A DNA stretch of 43,818 nucleotides from positions 1-43,818 of the forward strand of contig CALXGQ010000019.1 in NCBI GenBank assembly GCA_944387895.1, given 5' to 3'. Numbering within the stretch: position 1 is the first letter of the stretch; each line of letters opens with the position of its first letter. The position numbers and the translations under genes are program-made. The notes beneath the pieces were generated by a model, which was not told where the DNA came from, ran no database searches, and worked only from the letters and a program-made list of their open reading frames with translations. The stretch is from an uncultured Clostridia bacterium (GTDB lineage Bacteria > Bacillota > Clostridia > Oscillospirales > QAKW01). Shown piece after piece: positions 23,817 through 32,936 of this stretch.

Positions 23817-25134
23817 GGTTGGCTTCATCGGATTAGGGTGCGAAAAAAACACCGTGAATACAGAGCAGATGATCGCCGCCTGCCGGGCGCGGGGATATCA
23901 GATCACCGGCGACGCAGAGGAAGCGCAGGTGGTGGTGATCAACACCTGCGGATTCATCGAGAGCGCGAAGAGCGAGGCGCTGGAAACCATTTTCGAGGTC
24001 GCCCGCCTGAAGGAGGAGGGGCGGATCCGGAAGATCATCGCGGCGGGATGCCTGGTGCAGCGTTACCGGGAGGAGATTGCCGCCGAGATTCCGGAGGTCG
24101 ATGGCTTTCTGGGCGTGGGATCCTTTCAGCGGATCGCCGACGCGGTAGAGCGCGTGTTGGCCGGCGAGCGGGTGGAGTGGTACGACGAACGGGAAAAGCT
24201 CCAGCTGGAGGGTGAGCGGGTGCTCACAAGGCCGGTGGAAACGGCCTATCTCAAAATTGCCGACGGCTGCAATAACCGCTGCGCCTACTGCTGTATTCCG
24301 GCGATCCGCGGGCCGTATCGCAGCCGCAGGATGGAAAAGATCGTTGCGGAGGCGGAGGAGCTGGTGGAACGGGGCTGCCGGGAGCTGATCCTGATCGCCC
24401 AGGACACGGCAGAATACGGGCGGGATCTCTACGGCGCCCGCCGGCTGCCGGAGCTGCTCCGGGCCCTTTTGAAGATCGAGGATCTGCGCTGGCTGCGGCT
24501 GCTGTATCTGTATCCGGACAAAATCAGCGAGGAGCTGACGGCGCTGTTTGCCGCAGAAGAAAAGTTGATCCCTTATATCGAGATGCCGATCCAGCACGCC
24601 GCCGGATCGGTGCTGCGCCGGATGAACCGTCCCGGCGATGAAAAAACGCTGATGGAGCGAATACGCAGCCTGCGCGCCGCCATTCCGGGGGTCGTTTTGC
24701 GGACAACGCTGATCGTGGGCTTTCCCGGCGAAACGGAGGAGGAGTTTGAAACCCTCTGCCGGTTTGTGAGGGAGGCCCGGTTCGATAAGCTGGGGGTCTT
24801 TTGCTATTCCCGGGAGGAGGGCACGCCCGCCGGGTCGATGCCCGGCCAGATTCCGGAAGAGGTGAAGGAGCGCCGGCGCGATGTGCTGGAAACGATCCAG
24901 GCAGATATTGTGGAAGAAAAGCAGCAGGCGCTGGTAGGGCGCACCCTCACGGTTCTGGCGGAGGGCTACGACCGGATCGCCGCCTGCTGGTACGGCAGAA
25001 GCTATATGGAGGCGCCGGATATCGACGGCAAGATCTTTTTTACCGGCTCCGGCAGCATAAAAGCCGGAGATTTTGTGGAAGTAACCATAGAATCGACGCT
25101 GGATTTTGACTTGATCGGGAGGATAGAAGAATGA
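23809..25134 (+). CDS. rimO: ribosomal protein S12 (Asp89) methylthiotransferase RimO
   Basis: About 441 residues. The N-terminal MTTase domain has three cluster-binding Cys (GCEKN, NTCGFI, AAGCL), then a radical-SAM domain with CNNRCAYC and the C-terminal TRAM region (about 375-440). RimO adds a methylthio group to Asp of ribosomal protein S12. The GCEKNTVN start and PIQHAAGSVLRRMNRPG separate RimO from MiaB. The start ATG 23809 overlaps the recX stop (ATGACTAA); the open frame extends 12 codons further inside recX but the family starts here. Confidence 0.95.
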   Translation: MTKVGFIGLGCEKNTVNTEQMIAACRARGYQITGDAEEAQVVVINTCGFIESAKSEALETIFEVARLKEEGRIRKIIAAGCLVQRYREEIAAEIPEVDGFLGVGSFQRIADAVERVLAGERVEWYDEREKLQLEGERVLTRPVETAYLKIADGCNNRCAYCCIPAIRGPYRSRRMEKIVAEAEELVERGCRELILIAQDTAEYGRDLYGARRLPELLRALLKIEDLRWLRLLYLYPDKISEELTALFAAEEKLIPYIEMPIQHAAGSVLRRMNRPGDEKTLMERIRSLRAAIPGVVLRTTLIVGFPGETEEEFETLCRFVREARFDKLGVFCYSREEGTPAGSMPGQIPEEVKERRRDVLETIQADIVEEKQQALVGRTLTVLAEGYDRIAACWYGRSYMEAPDIDGKIFFTGSGSIKAGDFVEVTIESTLDFDLIGRIEE

Positions 25135-25727
25135 ATTTTCCAAATAAACTGACCCTGCTGCGGGTTTTGATGATTCCGGTCTATCTGGTGGTGATGCTTG
25201 CGGTGCCCTGGCCGGTGGGGCCGCTGGTGGGGGCGGCGATATACGCGCTGGCCTCGGCCACCGACGCCATCGACGGCTACCTGGCGCGCAAAAACAATCA
25301 GGTCACGGATTTCGGCAAATTCCTGGATCCCCTTGCGGATAAAATGCTGGTGATCACCGCATTGGTGGTGCTTCAGTATATGGAGATGATCCACCCGGTC
25401 ATCACGGTGATCATCATCGCCCGGGAACTGATGGTGACGTCCATCCGGCTGATCGCGGCCAGCAGCGTGGGGAAGGTGATTGCCGCCGGCTGGTGGGGAA
25501 AGGCCAAAACGGTGACGCAGATGATCGCAACGCTCTTGCTGATGGTGGAGCCGGTGCTGCTGGGGCGCTGGGAGTATGAGCTGGGGCTGCCGATTCTGAC
25601 CGGGAGCACGCCGGAAACAACGGCCGTTCTCGGAACGCTGATGCTCTATGTCGCAACGCTGCTGACCCTTATTTCCGGTGCGGAGTATCTGATAAAAAAC
25701 TGGAAATATCTGGATTACCGTAAATAA
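25131..25727 (+). CDS. pgsA: CDP-diacylglycerol-glycerol-3-phosphate 3-phosphatidyltransferase PgsA
   Basis: A 198-residue integral membrane enzyme of phosphatidylglycerol synthesis. The CDP-alcohol phosphotransferase motif D-x2-DG-x2-AR-x8-G-x3-D-x3-D is complete in DAIDGYLARKNNQVTDFGKF followed by LDPLADK. The start overlaps the rimO stop (ATGA at 25131), so it is translationally coupled. It ends the operon in front of a terminator. The N-terminus MNFPNKLTLLR is typical. Confidence 0.96.
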   Translation: MNFPNKLTLLRVLMIPVYLVVMLAVPWPVGPLVGAAIYALASATDAIDGYLARKNNQVTDFGKFLDPLADKMLVITALVVLQYMEMIHPVITVIIIARELMVTSIRLIAASSVGKVIAAGWWGKAKTVTQMIATLLLMVEPVLLGRWEYELGLPILTGSTPETTAVLGTLMLYVATLLTLISGAEYLIKNWKYLDYRK

Positions 25728-25731
25728 AAAC

Positions 25732-25758
25732 GAGGAAGGCGTTTCATACGTCTTCCTC
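25732..25758. terminator. terminator of recA operon, bidirectional
   Basis: GAGGAAGGCG/CGTCTTCCTC stem (one G-T pair), 7-base loop, preceded by AAAAA and followed by TTTTT. Confidence 0.85.
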
Positions 25759-25762
25759 TTTT

Positions 25763-26059
25763 TCAAAGCTCATAATCGAAGGAGAGCCGGCTGCTCACCG
25801 CCGGGCGAACCAGCCGATTGGCCACCTCCTGATGGGCGGGGTGCGCCTGATAGGCCTCCAGCGCCGCCCGGCTGGTCAGGGTGGAATCCATCATCAGATC
25901 CCCGGCGGAGCTTTCAAAGCCCTCGGTGAGGATCTTCATTTCCGTCAGCCCCTCGATCCGGCCGATCAGCCCCTCCAGGGCGGCCTTAATCTCCGCCTTG
26001 ACCGCCTCCTTGTCGGCGATCTCATCCTTCAGCTTCCAGATGATCATATGCTTTACCAT
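25763..26059 (-). CDS. Dabb-family (stress-responsive alpha/beta barrel) protein
   Basis: A 98-residue protein: VKHMIIWKLKDE at the start (the conserved His at 4), an amphipathic helix region EIKAALEGLIGRIEG, and YQAHPAHQEV at 70-79, which are Dabb hallmarks. These small dimeric ferredoxin-like proteins have unclear roles. It overlaps the 3' end of the WYL gene by 38 bases and is thus in its operon. AAAAGGAGAACGACC precedes the ATG. Confidence 0.85.
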   Translation of the reverse strand: MVKHMIIWKLKDEIADKEAVKAEIKAALEGLIGRIEGLTEMKILTEGFESSAGDLMMDSTLTSRAALEAYQAHPAHQEVANRLVRPAVSSRLSFDYEL

Positions 26060-27062
26060 GGTCGTTCTCCTTTTCCAATTGCTGCCGTAAAACGGCGATA
26101 TAGCGTTCCTTTAAGGTTTGGGGCTCCTCCAGCGTGACCTCCGGCCCCAGCGAAAGCAGCCAGCCGAAGAAGGGCAGGCTGGGAATGACGTCCGCATAGA
26201 GGAGCAGCCGCCCCTCCTCCCCGTATCTGCGGGGGCGCAGCTCCTTGCCGAAGCGGTCGATCATCACGTCCAGAAGCCGCTCGGGAAAGGAAAGGGCGAT
26301 GCGCTCCGTTTCCCCGCCAAACATCCCGAAGAGCCGGGCGGCGTAGTCCTCCATGCGGATCCGCCGGAAGGCCTCCGCCCCCTGCCGCTTTGCGCCGGTG
26401 AAGCGGATCCCGTCCATCCGGTCGACCCGGTAGTGGCGGATTGCGCCGGCGTCGTGGTCAAAGGCGATCAGATAATAAAACTCATTCTGCCAGAGGAGCT
26501 GCCAGGGGGAAACCAGATACTGCCGTCCCCCGTGGCGGGGGCGCTTGACAAGCCGGGCGCCCTCCAGCGCCCAGTCGAAGTAGCAGAACCGGATGGCGGT
26601 ATCGGCGTCGATGGCCCGGTTGAGCTCGTCGATCAGGTAGAAGATGGTTTCGTTCATGTTTTTGATCCGGCTGGCAACGTGAACCTGCCGCCGCAGCTCG
26701 GAGCCGAGATGCCTGCTGGTTAGCCCGGCCAGCTTTTGCAGAAGCTGATCGGATTTTTTGGCGGTAATGAAGCGGGAGGAGGCCACGGCGTCGGCCAGCA
26801 GCCGCAGCTCCGCCGTTTCAAAGTCCCGGGCGGCGGCAAAGTAAAGGGTGCGCCCGTTCCGCCGTTCCCGCAGGATATCCAGCCCGCTCTGGTTGAGCAG
26901 CTCGATGCTGCTGTAGACGCTTTTTCGTTCGGCCGGGATGCCGCATTCCGCCAGGCGTGCCAGGATCTGCTGCATGGTGAGGCCGTGCTCTTCATCGGTT
27001 TCCTGCAAAAAGATCTGCCGGAGCACCAGCAGCTTTTGCTGCTGATGGGCTTGCTTGGCCAT
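26022..27062 (-). CDS. WYL-domain transcriptional regulator
   Basis: The 346-residue protein opens with a winged HTH (about 10-75: LTMQQILARLAECGIPAERKSVYSSIELLNQSG), followed by a middle region and a WYL domain (about 150-240) in which FYYLIAFD stands for the family's WYL box, then a C-terminal WCX-like tail. WYL domains sense nucleotides or single-stranded nucleic acid. The start ATG 27062 (MAKQAHQQQ) follows AAAGGGGGGCGG. It is divergent from the MBOAT gene, whose consensus promoter lies 76 bases away; it may or may not control it. Confidence 0.9.
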   Translation of the reverse strand: MAKQAHQQQKLLVLRQIFLQETDEEHGLTMQQILARLAECGIPAERKSVYSSIELLNQSGLDILRERRNGRTLYFAAARDFETAELRLLADAVASSRFITAKKSDQLLQKLAGLTSRHLGSELRRQVHVASRIKNMNETIFYLIDELNRAIDADTAIRFCYFDWALEGARLVKRPRHGGRQYLVSPWQLLWQNEFYYLIAFDHDAGAIRHYRVDRMDGIRFTGAKRQGAEAFRRIRMEDYAARLFGMFGGETERIALSFPERLLDVMIDRFGKELRPRRYGEEGRLLLYADVIPSLPFFGWLLSLGPEVTLEEPQTLKERYIAVLRQQLEKENDHGKAYDHLEAEG

Positions 27063-27137
27063 GAAACCGCCCCCCTTTTTCCGTTCTGCCCATATTATAG
27101 CAGCCCCGCCGCCGGATTGCAAGGAGAATCCCCCGGG

Positions 27138-27166
27138 TTGACAGGGGCGGACGGGGGTGTTATAAT
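27138..27166 (+). promoter_or_regulatory. consensus SigA promoter for the MBOAT operon
   Basis: TTGACA (27138-27143), a 17-base spacer, TATAAT (27161-27166): both hexamers are perfect. Confidence 0.85.
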
Positions 27167-27201
27167 AATATCCGTTGAAACCGGAGGAGGGGGGGGAAAC
27201 C

Positions 27202-28617
27202 ATGGTATTCAGCAGCGTAAGCTTTCTTTTTCTGTTTTTTCCGGCGGTGATTGCGCTGTATTATGCGGTTCCGCGGAAGTTTCGGGCGGGGGTTCTGCTG
27301 ATTTTCAGCCTATTTTTTTATGCCTGCGGCGAACCGAAATACAGCCTGATCATGCTGCTTTCCATCGCCGTCAACTATCTGGCGGGTCTGCTGATGACCC
27401 GGTTTTCCACCGGAGCGGCGAAGAAGACGGTGCTGGTTTTCGCCCTGATTTTGAATTTGGGCGCGCTGGTTTATTTCAAATATACGGATTTTCTGCTCAC
27501 CAATATCGGCGCTCTTTTTTCTTTTGAGATCCCTGCGCTTGAGATCGTTCTGCCGATCGGGATCTCCTTTTATACCTTTCAGGGCCTGAGCTACGTGATC
27601 GACGTTTACCGCGGAGAGGTTCCCGTGCAGAAAAATCCCTTTTATCTTGCGCTGTATATTTCGCTTTTTCCCCAGCTCATAGCGGGGCCGATCGTGCGGT
27701 ATTCCACCGTTGTGGAAGAGATCGGGAACCGGCGGGAGAATCTCTCGGACTTCGCCGCCGGAACCCGGCGGTTCATTTTCGGGCTGGCCAAAAAGATGCT
27801 CCTTGCCAATACGATGGGGGCGATTGCCGACCAGATCTTTGATGGGGAGCTTTCGAACCTGCCGGCGGAGCTGGCCTGGCTCGGCGCAATTGCCTATAGC
27901 TTTCAGATCCTCTTTGATTTTTCCGGCTATTCCGATATGGCGATCGGCATCGGCAGAATGTTTGGCTTCCATTTCCTTGAAAACTTTGATTATCCCTATA
28001 TTTCCCGCAGCGTCACGGAGTTCTGGCGGCGGTGGCATATCTCGCTGAGCTCCTGGTTTCGGGACTACGTTTATATCCCGCTTGGCGGCAACCGGGTGTC
28101 AAAACCCCGGCATATATGCAATATCGCCATCGTCTGGCTTCTCACCGGAATCTGGCATGGCGCAAGCTGGAATTTTGTTTTATGGGGCGTTTATTTCGGT
28201 GCGATTCTGATCGTGGAAAAACTCTTTCTGCTGAAATGGCTGGAGCGGATCCCGGGATTTTTCCGCCACGTCTATGCGCTGCTGCTGATTCTTTTCGGGT
28301 GGGTGATATTCCGATCTGCGGACATCTCTTCTGCCGGGCTTTATCTATCCCGGATGTTCCGGCCGGATTTTCAGGGCCCGGATCCGGAGTTTATTTATCT
28401 GCTCTCCAACTATAAGCTGGCCTTTGCCGCCTGCCTGCTGGCGGCGGTTCCGGTTTCCGGCTGGCTGAAAAAAGCGGTCGGGCGCGTCAAAAACCGGCTC
28501 CTGCGGGAATTTCTGGCGTATTATCCGGCGGGCGTTTTTTCTCTTGTTCTTTTTGCGCTGTCGGTGATATATCTGGTAAATTCCACCTTCAATCCCTTTA
28601 TTTATTTCCGATTCTGA
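27202..28617 (+). CDS. MBOAT-family O-acyltransferase (AlgI/DltB/PatA-like)
   Basis: A 471-residue polytopic protein. The MBOAT motifs are clear: LPIGISFYTFQGLSYVIDVYRG, LIAGPIVRY, FWRRWHISLSSWFRDYVYIP with the conserved His, and TGIWHGASWNFVLWG with the catalytic His near 317. Such proteins move acetyl groups across the membrane to polysaccharide partners. The start MVFSSVSFLF (27202) follows GGAGGAGG. The gene directly downstream encodes the periplasmic-type partner, 10 bases away. Confidence 0.95.
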   Translation: MVFSSVSFLFLFFPAVIALYYAVPRKFRAGVLLIFSLFFYACGEPKYSLIMLLSIAVNYLAGLLMTRFSTGAAKKTVLVFALILNLGALVYFKYTDFLLTNIGALFSFEIPALEIVLPIGISFYTFQGLSYVIDVYRGEVPVQKNPFYLALYISLFPQLIAGPIVRYSTVVEEIGNRRENLSDFAAGTRRFIFGLAKKMLLANTMGAIADQIFDGELSNLPAELAWLGAIAYSFQILFDFSGYSDMAIGIGRMFGFHFLENFDYPYISRSVTEFWRRWHISLSSWFRDYVYIPLGGNRVSKPRHICNIAIVWLLTGIWHGASWNFVLWGVYFGAILIVEKLFLLKWLERIPGFFRHVYALLLILFGWVIFRSADISSAGLYLSRMFRPDFQGPDPEFIYLLSNYKLAFAACLLAAVPVSGWLKKAVGRVKNRLLREFLAYYPAGVFSLVLFALSVIYLVNSTFNPFIYFRF

Positions 28618-28627
28618 GGAGAAAAGA

Positions 28628-29803
28628 ATGAAAAAGACAGCTCAAATCCTTTTCACCGGAGTATTTTTGCTGGTGTTGGCATGGTTTCCGGCGGCCACCC
28701 TGTTCTCCGGCTCCGAAACCTATTCCTTTTTTGAGAACCGCAACCTTGCGCCGCTGCCGGAGCCGGAGCGGGAAAATATTTTATCGGGCGCATATTTCAG
28801 CGAGTTTGAAGAATATTATGTGGATCATATCGCCTTTCGGGACGGGATGATCGAGGCTTATACCTTTTTCAACGTCCATATTGCGGACAAGGTGATGGTA
28901 AACGACATCGTCATCACGGAAAACGCCCTCCTGCCCTATCAGCCGGAAAGGGCGGCAGATCCGGAGGCCATCGCGCTATCTGCGGCGGAAATGGCGGAAA
29001 AATATGAAAACCTGAGCGCTTTTACTGCCGCCAACGGCGGAGTGTTCCTGTATGTCGGGGTCCCGGAGCAAAGCTCCATGCTGCGGGATTCTTATCCGTC
29101 GTATATGAACAATAATGGCGCCTACCTGGATGCAGTCGAAGAGGCCTTCTTCCAGGCGCTGGACGCCGCGGGCGTCCAATCCCTGAATATGCGGCCGGTA
29201 TATGAGCAGAGCGGGGATTTTGAACGGTACTATTTCGTTACCGACCATCATTTCAATATGCATGGTGCCTATGTGTGCTATCGCAGCATTCTGGAAGCGG
29301 GCGCGGCGCTTGGTGTTGCTGCGGATCCGCTGGAGGAGGAAGAGCTGATTTATGAGGAGCTGCCGAACCCCTATTATGGTTCCCGGGGAAGGATCCTTTA
29401 TAATGTGATCCGCACGCCGGATCGGCTGGGGATCTACCGCCTGAAGGATCCGCTGCCCTATATCCGGCGGGATAACGGGGAAGAGGTGGATCAAATCTTT
29501 TTCATCCCGGAGGATCCGAAGGAAAAAATCACCTATAACGTATATATGGGCGGCGATGTAGCCGAAACGGTCATTGAAACCGGGCGGGAGGAGCTGCCGG
29601 ACGTACTGGTATTTGGCGATTCCTTCACCAATCCGGTCGAAACGCTGCTTTATGCCTCCTTCAATCGGACCGTTGCGGTGGATCTCCGGCACAATACGGA
29701 AAAAACCATCTATGAATATATCGAAGAATACCAGCCGGATCTGGTGCTCTGTATCCGCGACGACACCGCGTACCTTTCCACAGACGGAAACGGCGGATTC
29801 TGA
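28628..29803 (+). CDS. AlgJ/AlgX-like (DHHW-type) SGNH protein, MBOAT partner
   Basis: The 391-residue exported protein has an N-terminal signal-anchor (about 5-28). TDHHFN near 206 corresponds to the Asp-His pair (TDTHW in AlgX), and VFGDSFTNP near 330 supplies the nucleophilic Ser. This is the layout of the AlgX/AlgJ acyl-acceptor SGNH family that finishes O-acetylation of surface polysaccharide. The ribosome site AGGAG and the 10-base gap put it in the MBOAT operon. No polysaccharide biosynthesis gene is near, so the acceptor polymer is unknown. Confidence 0.85.
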   Translation: MKKTAQILFTGVFLLVLAWFPAATLFSGSETYSFFENRNLAPLPEPERENILSGAYFSEFEEYYVDHIAFRDGMIEAYTFFNVHIADKVMVNDIVITENALLPYQPERAADPEAIALSAAEMAEKYENLSAFTAANGGVFLYVGVPEQSSMLRDSYPSYMNNNGAYLDAVEEAFFQALDAAGVQSLNMRPVYEQSGDFERYYFVTDHHFNMHGAYVCYRSILEAGAALGVAADPLEEEELIYEELPNPYYGSRGRILYNVIRTPDRLGIYRLKDPLPYIRRDNGEEVDQIFFIPEDPKEKITYNVYMGGDVAETVIETGREELPDVLVFGDSFTNPVETLLYASFNRTVAVDLRHNTEKTIYEYIEEYQPDLVLCIRDDTAYLSTDGNGGF

Positions 29804-29865
29804 GCGCTTTGCGCCGGAAAAGGGAGCCCTGGGGGCGTGATTTTAAGGATCAGGAGGCGTTGGTC

Positions 29866-30696
29866 ATGTTGAGCGGGAAGCTGGGCTTGGGAATCATAAA
29901 AACGCCGCAGATCCGGGCGGAGGAACAGCTCCGGATTTTCAAAAAAGCGGGGTTCGACGCATTTTTCTCCCAATACGGCGATAATACCGGGCGGCTCCGG
30001 CGGGCGGCGGATGAACTCGGGCTGGAATACCATGCCATCCACGCGCCCTTTGTAAAAATGCGGCACCTGTGGTACCCCTCTGAAGAAACGGAGCCGGCAA
30101 AGGAGGAGCTGAAGGCCTGCCTGGGGGAAGCCGCCCGCCATCGGGTTCCGGTCGTGGTGATGCACCCGTTTATTGGCTTTGATGTGAATCAGGCGACCGA
30201 ATTCGGGGTGCGCAGCTTCCGGGAGGTCGTGGACGAGGCAAAGGCCCGGGGCGTGAAGATCGCCTTTGAAAACGTGGAGGGGGAAGCGTATCTGGAAGCC
30301 CTGATGGAGGCGTTTAAGGCGGAGGCTCATGTGGGCTTTTGCTGGGATACGGGGCATGAGATGTGCTATAACCGGCATAAAGATATGCTTTCGCGCTATG
30401 GCGACAGACTGTTTACCACCCATATAAACGACAACCTCGGCGTAACCGGCGGCGAAATAACCTTTTTGGACGATCTGCATCTGATCCCCTTCGACGGCGT
30501 AAAGGATTGGCAAAATGCTGTGAGCAGGCTTGAGCAATGGGGATACCGCGGCGCGTTGATGCTGGAGCTGGTGCGCTCGAAAGAGCGGGACGCAAAGGGC
30601 GGAACCAAGTATGCCGAAATGGAGTTTGCCGCGTATGTCGAACGGGCATATCAGGCCGGCCGGCGGCTGATGGGGCTGAGCTGTCCCGGGCGGTGA
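29866..30696 (+). CDS. xylose isomerase-like TIM-barrel (sugar phosphate isomerase/epimerase)
   Basis: The 276-residue protein has AP endonuclease 2/sugar isomerase hallmarks: Glu in AFENVEGE, H and D in VGFCWDTGHE, HINDN near 187 and LELV near the end. They form the metal-binding site. The substrate cannot be read. ATG 29866 has AGGAGG 8 bases upstream. The gene is 62 bases past the MBOAT/AlgJ operon and likely shares its transcript; no direct link in function is seen. Confidence 0.85.
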   Translation: MLSGKLGLGIIKTPQIRAEEQLRIFKKAGFDAFFSQYGDNTGRLRRAADELGLEYHAIHAPFVKMRHLWYPSEETEPAKEELKACLGEAARHRVPVVVMHPFIGFDVNQATEFGVRSFREVVDEAKARGVKIAFENVEGEAYLEALMEAFKAEAHVGFCWDTGHEMCYNRHKDMLSRYGDRLFTTHINDNLGVTGGEITFLDDLHLIPFDGVKDWQNAVSRLEQWGYRGALMLELVRSKERDAKGGTKYAEMEFAAYVERAYQAGRRLMGLSCPGR

Positions 30697-30762
30697 CGCG
30701 CCGGAACGGAGCATCCGGCTTGGGGATGGCGAAAGCCCTCAAAGCCCCGCTTTATGAAAAAA

Positions 30763-30833
30763 ACCGAAAGATGAACTCTTTCGGTCTTTGAAATGGCGCC
30801 CCGGGGACATGTCCCCGGGGCGCCGCTTTTTTT
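30763..30833 (+). terminator. tandem terminators; the second is a 30-bp perfect palindrome
   Basis: First stem ACCGAAAGA/TCTTTCGGT (30763-30785). The second (30795-30824) is a perfectly self-complementary GC-rich palindrome centred on GACATGTC, then GC and seven T. Confidence 0.8.
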
Positions 30834-30847
30834 GTTGGTTCGGGTTT

Positions 30848-31747
30848 TCAGTAGGCCGCCGCCCGGATGGCGGCAATGGCGCCGTCGGCAACCGCCGTCG
30901 CCACCTGGCGCACCTCCTTCACCCGGATGTCGCCGGCTGCGTAAACCCCCGGCAGGGCGGTTTCCATCCGCTCGTTGGTGGGGATATAGCCGTTTTCCAG
31001 CGTCAGCTCCGGATAAAGCGCTGTATTCGGTACCGCGCCGGCATAGAGGAAGATCCCGCAGCCCGGCGCGTCCACCGTTTCGATCCGGTTGGTGCGCAGG
31101 TCGGCGATCTTCAGCCGTTCCGGCTGGTCGTGGCCGTAGATCGCCATAAGCTGCGCCCCCAGCCGCAGGGAGATGTTGGCGGCGGCCGCCGCCTTCCGGC
31201 GAAATTCGGCAATGCAGCCCAGCTGATCCTCAACGTGGATGAGGGTCACTTTGCGGGCAAAGGAGGCCAGATATAGCGCTTCCTTTACGGCGCCGTCGGC
31301 GCCCCCGACCACAAAAACCTCCTTCCCGGTATAGGCGGCGGCGTCCCGGGCGGCGTTCATGCCCATGCCCTTCCCCCAAAGCTCCGCTTCCCCGGGGATC
31401 CCCAGCCTGCGGGGGGTGCAGCCGTTGGCCAGAATGATCCGTTTGGCGCGAAAGACCCCCTTGTTCGTTGCAACGGTCTTGATCTCTCCCGTCAGGCACA
31501 CCTGTTCGACGTCGGCGTAAAGGATCTCCACGCCGGCCTGAAGCGCCTGATCCTTCATGCGGGCGGCAAAGGAAGCGCCGGTTTCCCGGGGCTGCTGACC
31601 GGTATAATGGGTGACGATGGAAACCTTTCCGATCGTCCCGCCCACCTGCTCCCGCTCCAGAATCAGGGCGCGCATCCCGCGGCTGACCGCGTAAACGCCG
31701 GCGCTGACGCCTGCGGGCCCGGCGCCGATAATCAGAATGTCGTACAT
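30848..31747 (-). CDS. thioredoxin-reductase-like FAD/NAD(P) oxidoreductase lacking the CXXC
   Basis: The 299-residue protein matches TrxB in fold: IIGAGPAGVSAG (FAD), VVGGADGAVKEALYLA (NADPH site), and GVYAAGDIR (FAD-binding end block). The active-site stretch, normally CATCDG, reads NAARDA (in GMGMNAARDAAAYTG), so no redox cysteine pair is present. It is therefore not a thioredoxin reductase; another electron acceptor is likely. ATG 31747 (MYDILIIG) lies 10 bases after AAAGGA. It follows yeiH in the same direction, 35 bases away, so the two are probably an operon. Confidence 0.9.
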   Translation of the reverse strand: MYDILIIGAGPAGVSAGVYAVSRGMRALILEREQVGGTIGKVSIVTHYTGQQPRETGASFAARMKDQALQAGVEILYADVEQVCLTGEIKTVATNKGVFRAKRIILANGCTPRRLGIPGEAELWGKGMGMNAARDAAAYTGKEVFVVGGADGAVKEALYLASFARKVTLIHVEDQLGCIAEFRRKAAAAANISLRLGAQLMAIYGHDQPERLKIADLRTNRIETVDAPGCGIFLYAGAVPNTALYPELTLENGYIPTNERMETALPGVYAAGDIRVKEVRQVATAVADGAIAAIRAAAY

Positions 31748-31782
31748 ACGGTTCACGTCCTTTCGTAAAAAGATCCGGGTCG

Positions 31783-32814
31783 TTAAAGCAGACCCATCAG
31801 ATGCTGCATCAGCAGGCTGATGCCGGTGATGCCCGCCCAGCAGCAGGCGCCCATCAGAATGGGCTTTCCGCCGGATTTCACCAGCCGGAGGAGATCGGTG
31901 TTCAGCCCGATGGCCGCCATGGCCAGAATGATAAAGAATTTGGAAAGCTCTTTAAAGGGCTGGAAGATCCCGGGATCCGCGCCGGCCATGGTGGCTCCGG
32001 TGGTGATCACGGAGGCAAGAACGAAAAACAGAATAAAGAAGGGAAAAACCTTTTTGAGCCGGAAGCTCCCGCCCGCTTCGCCGCCGCTCCGGCGCGCCTT
32101 CCAGGTCTGCCGGAAGGCCAGCACCAGAGTGATGGGGATGATGGCCAGCGTTCGGGTGAGCTTGACGATGGTGGCATGGCTCAGCACCGCGCCGTCGGTG
32201 CCGTGGAGGGTGTCCCAGGTGGAGGCGGCGGCGGTAACGGAGGAGGTATCGTTCACGGCGGTGCCGGCAAAGAGGCCGAAGCCCTCGTTGGACATCCCCA
32301 GGGCGCCGCCCAGCGCCGGGAAAAGCAGCGCCGCCAGGATGTTGAAGAGGAAAATCACCGAGATGGACTGGGCAATTTCCTCGTCGTCCGCCCCGATAAC
32401 GGGCGCGGTGGCGGCGATGGCGGAGCCGCCGCAGATGGAGGAGCCTACGCCGACCAGCGTGGAGATGTTGGCGGGGATCGCCAGCCATTTATGCAGCAGA
32501 AAGGCGATCACCAGCGAGGCGGTGATGGTCGCGCAGATGATGGGCAGCGACTGGGCGCCCACCTTGGCGATTTCGGATAGATTCAGCCCGAAGCCCAGCA
32601 GGATCACCGCATATTGCAGGATCTTTTTGGAGGTGAAGGCGATGCCGGGCTGGAACCGGCTCCGATCCCGCAGGAGCAGGGAGAGTACCATGCCGAGCAG
32701 AATGGCGAAAACCGGGCCGCCGATCACCGGCAGCGCCCGCCCCAGCAGCCAGCTGGGCACGGCAAGAAGCAGGCACAGCAGCAGGCCGGGGACGGTTTTT
32801 TTGATCAGTTCCAT
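31783..32814 (-). CDS. yeiH: YeiH/PSE-family putative sulfate exporter
   Basis: A 343-residue membrane protein with about ten helices. [30 protein letters not shown] and [15 protein letters not shown] are the YeiH/DUF4432-free PSE-family signatures. Members are predicted to move anions such as sulfite or sulfate; the activity is unproven. It is divergent from a LysR regulator, the usual arrangement in Firmicutes and proteobacteria. The start ATG 32814 has GAAAGTGAG upstream. An extended -10 TGCTATAAT lies on the minus strand at 32865-32860. Confidence 0.88.
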   Translation of the reverse strand: MELIKKTVPGLLLCLLLAVPSWLLGRALPVIGGPVFAILLGMVLSLLLRDRSRFQPGIAFTSKKILQYAVILLGFGLNLSEIAKVGAQSLPIICATITASLVIAFLLHKWLAIPANISTLVGVGSSICGGSAIAATAPVIGADDEEIAQSISVIFLFNILAALLFPALGGALGMSNEGFGLFAGTAVNDTSSVTAAASTWDTLHGTDGAVLSHATIVKLTRTLAIIPITLVLAFRQTWKARRSGGEAGGSFRLKKVFPFFILFFVLASVITTGATMAGADPGIFQPFKELSKFFIILAMAAIGLNTDLLRLVKSGGKPILMGACCWAGITGISLLMQHLMGLL

Positions 32815-32859
32815 GTTGTTGTTCTCACTTTCTCTGTTTGTTTTTTTGGATTGTACTTG

Positions 32860-32936
32860 ATTATAGCACAGAGAAATGATAAAATAAAATAAAGAATCAT
32901 AATATAACGATAAATTATTTTTATAGGTGATAGGAA
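32860..32936. promoter_or_regulatory. divergent promoter/operator region between yeiH and lysR gene
   Basis: The 122-base intergenic region is AT-rich. It holds the extended -10 for yeiH at 32865-32860 and ATAAT...ATTAT half-sites (about 32899-32918), a T-N11-A-like layout expected for a LysR operator. The site itself is inferred. Confidence 0.4.
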
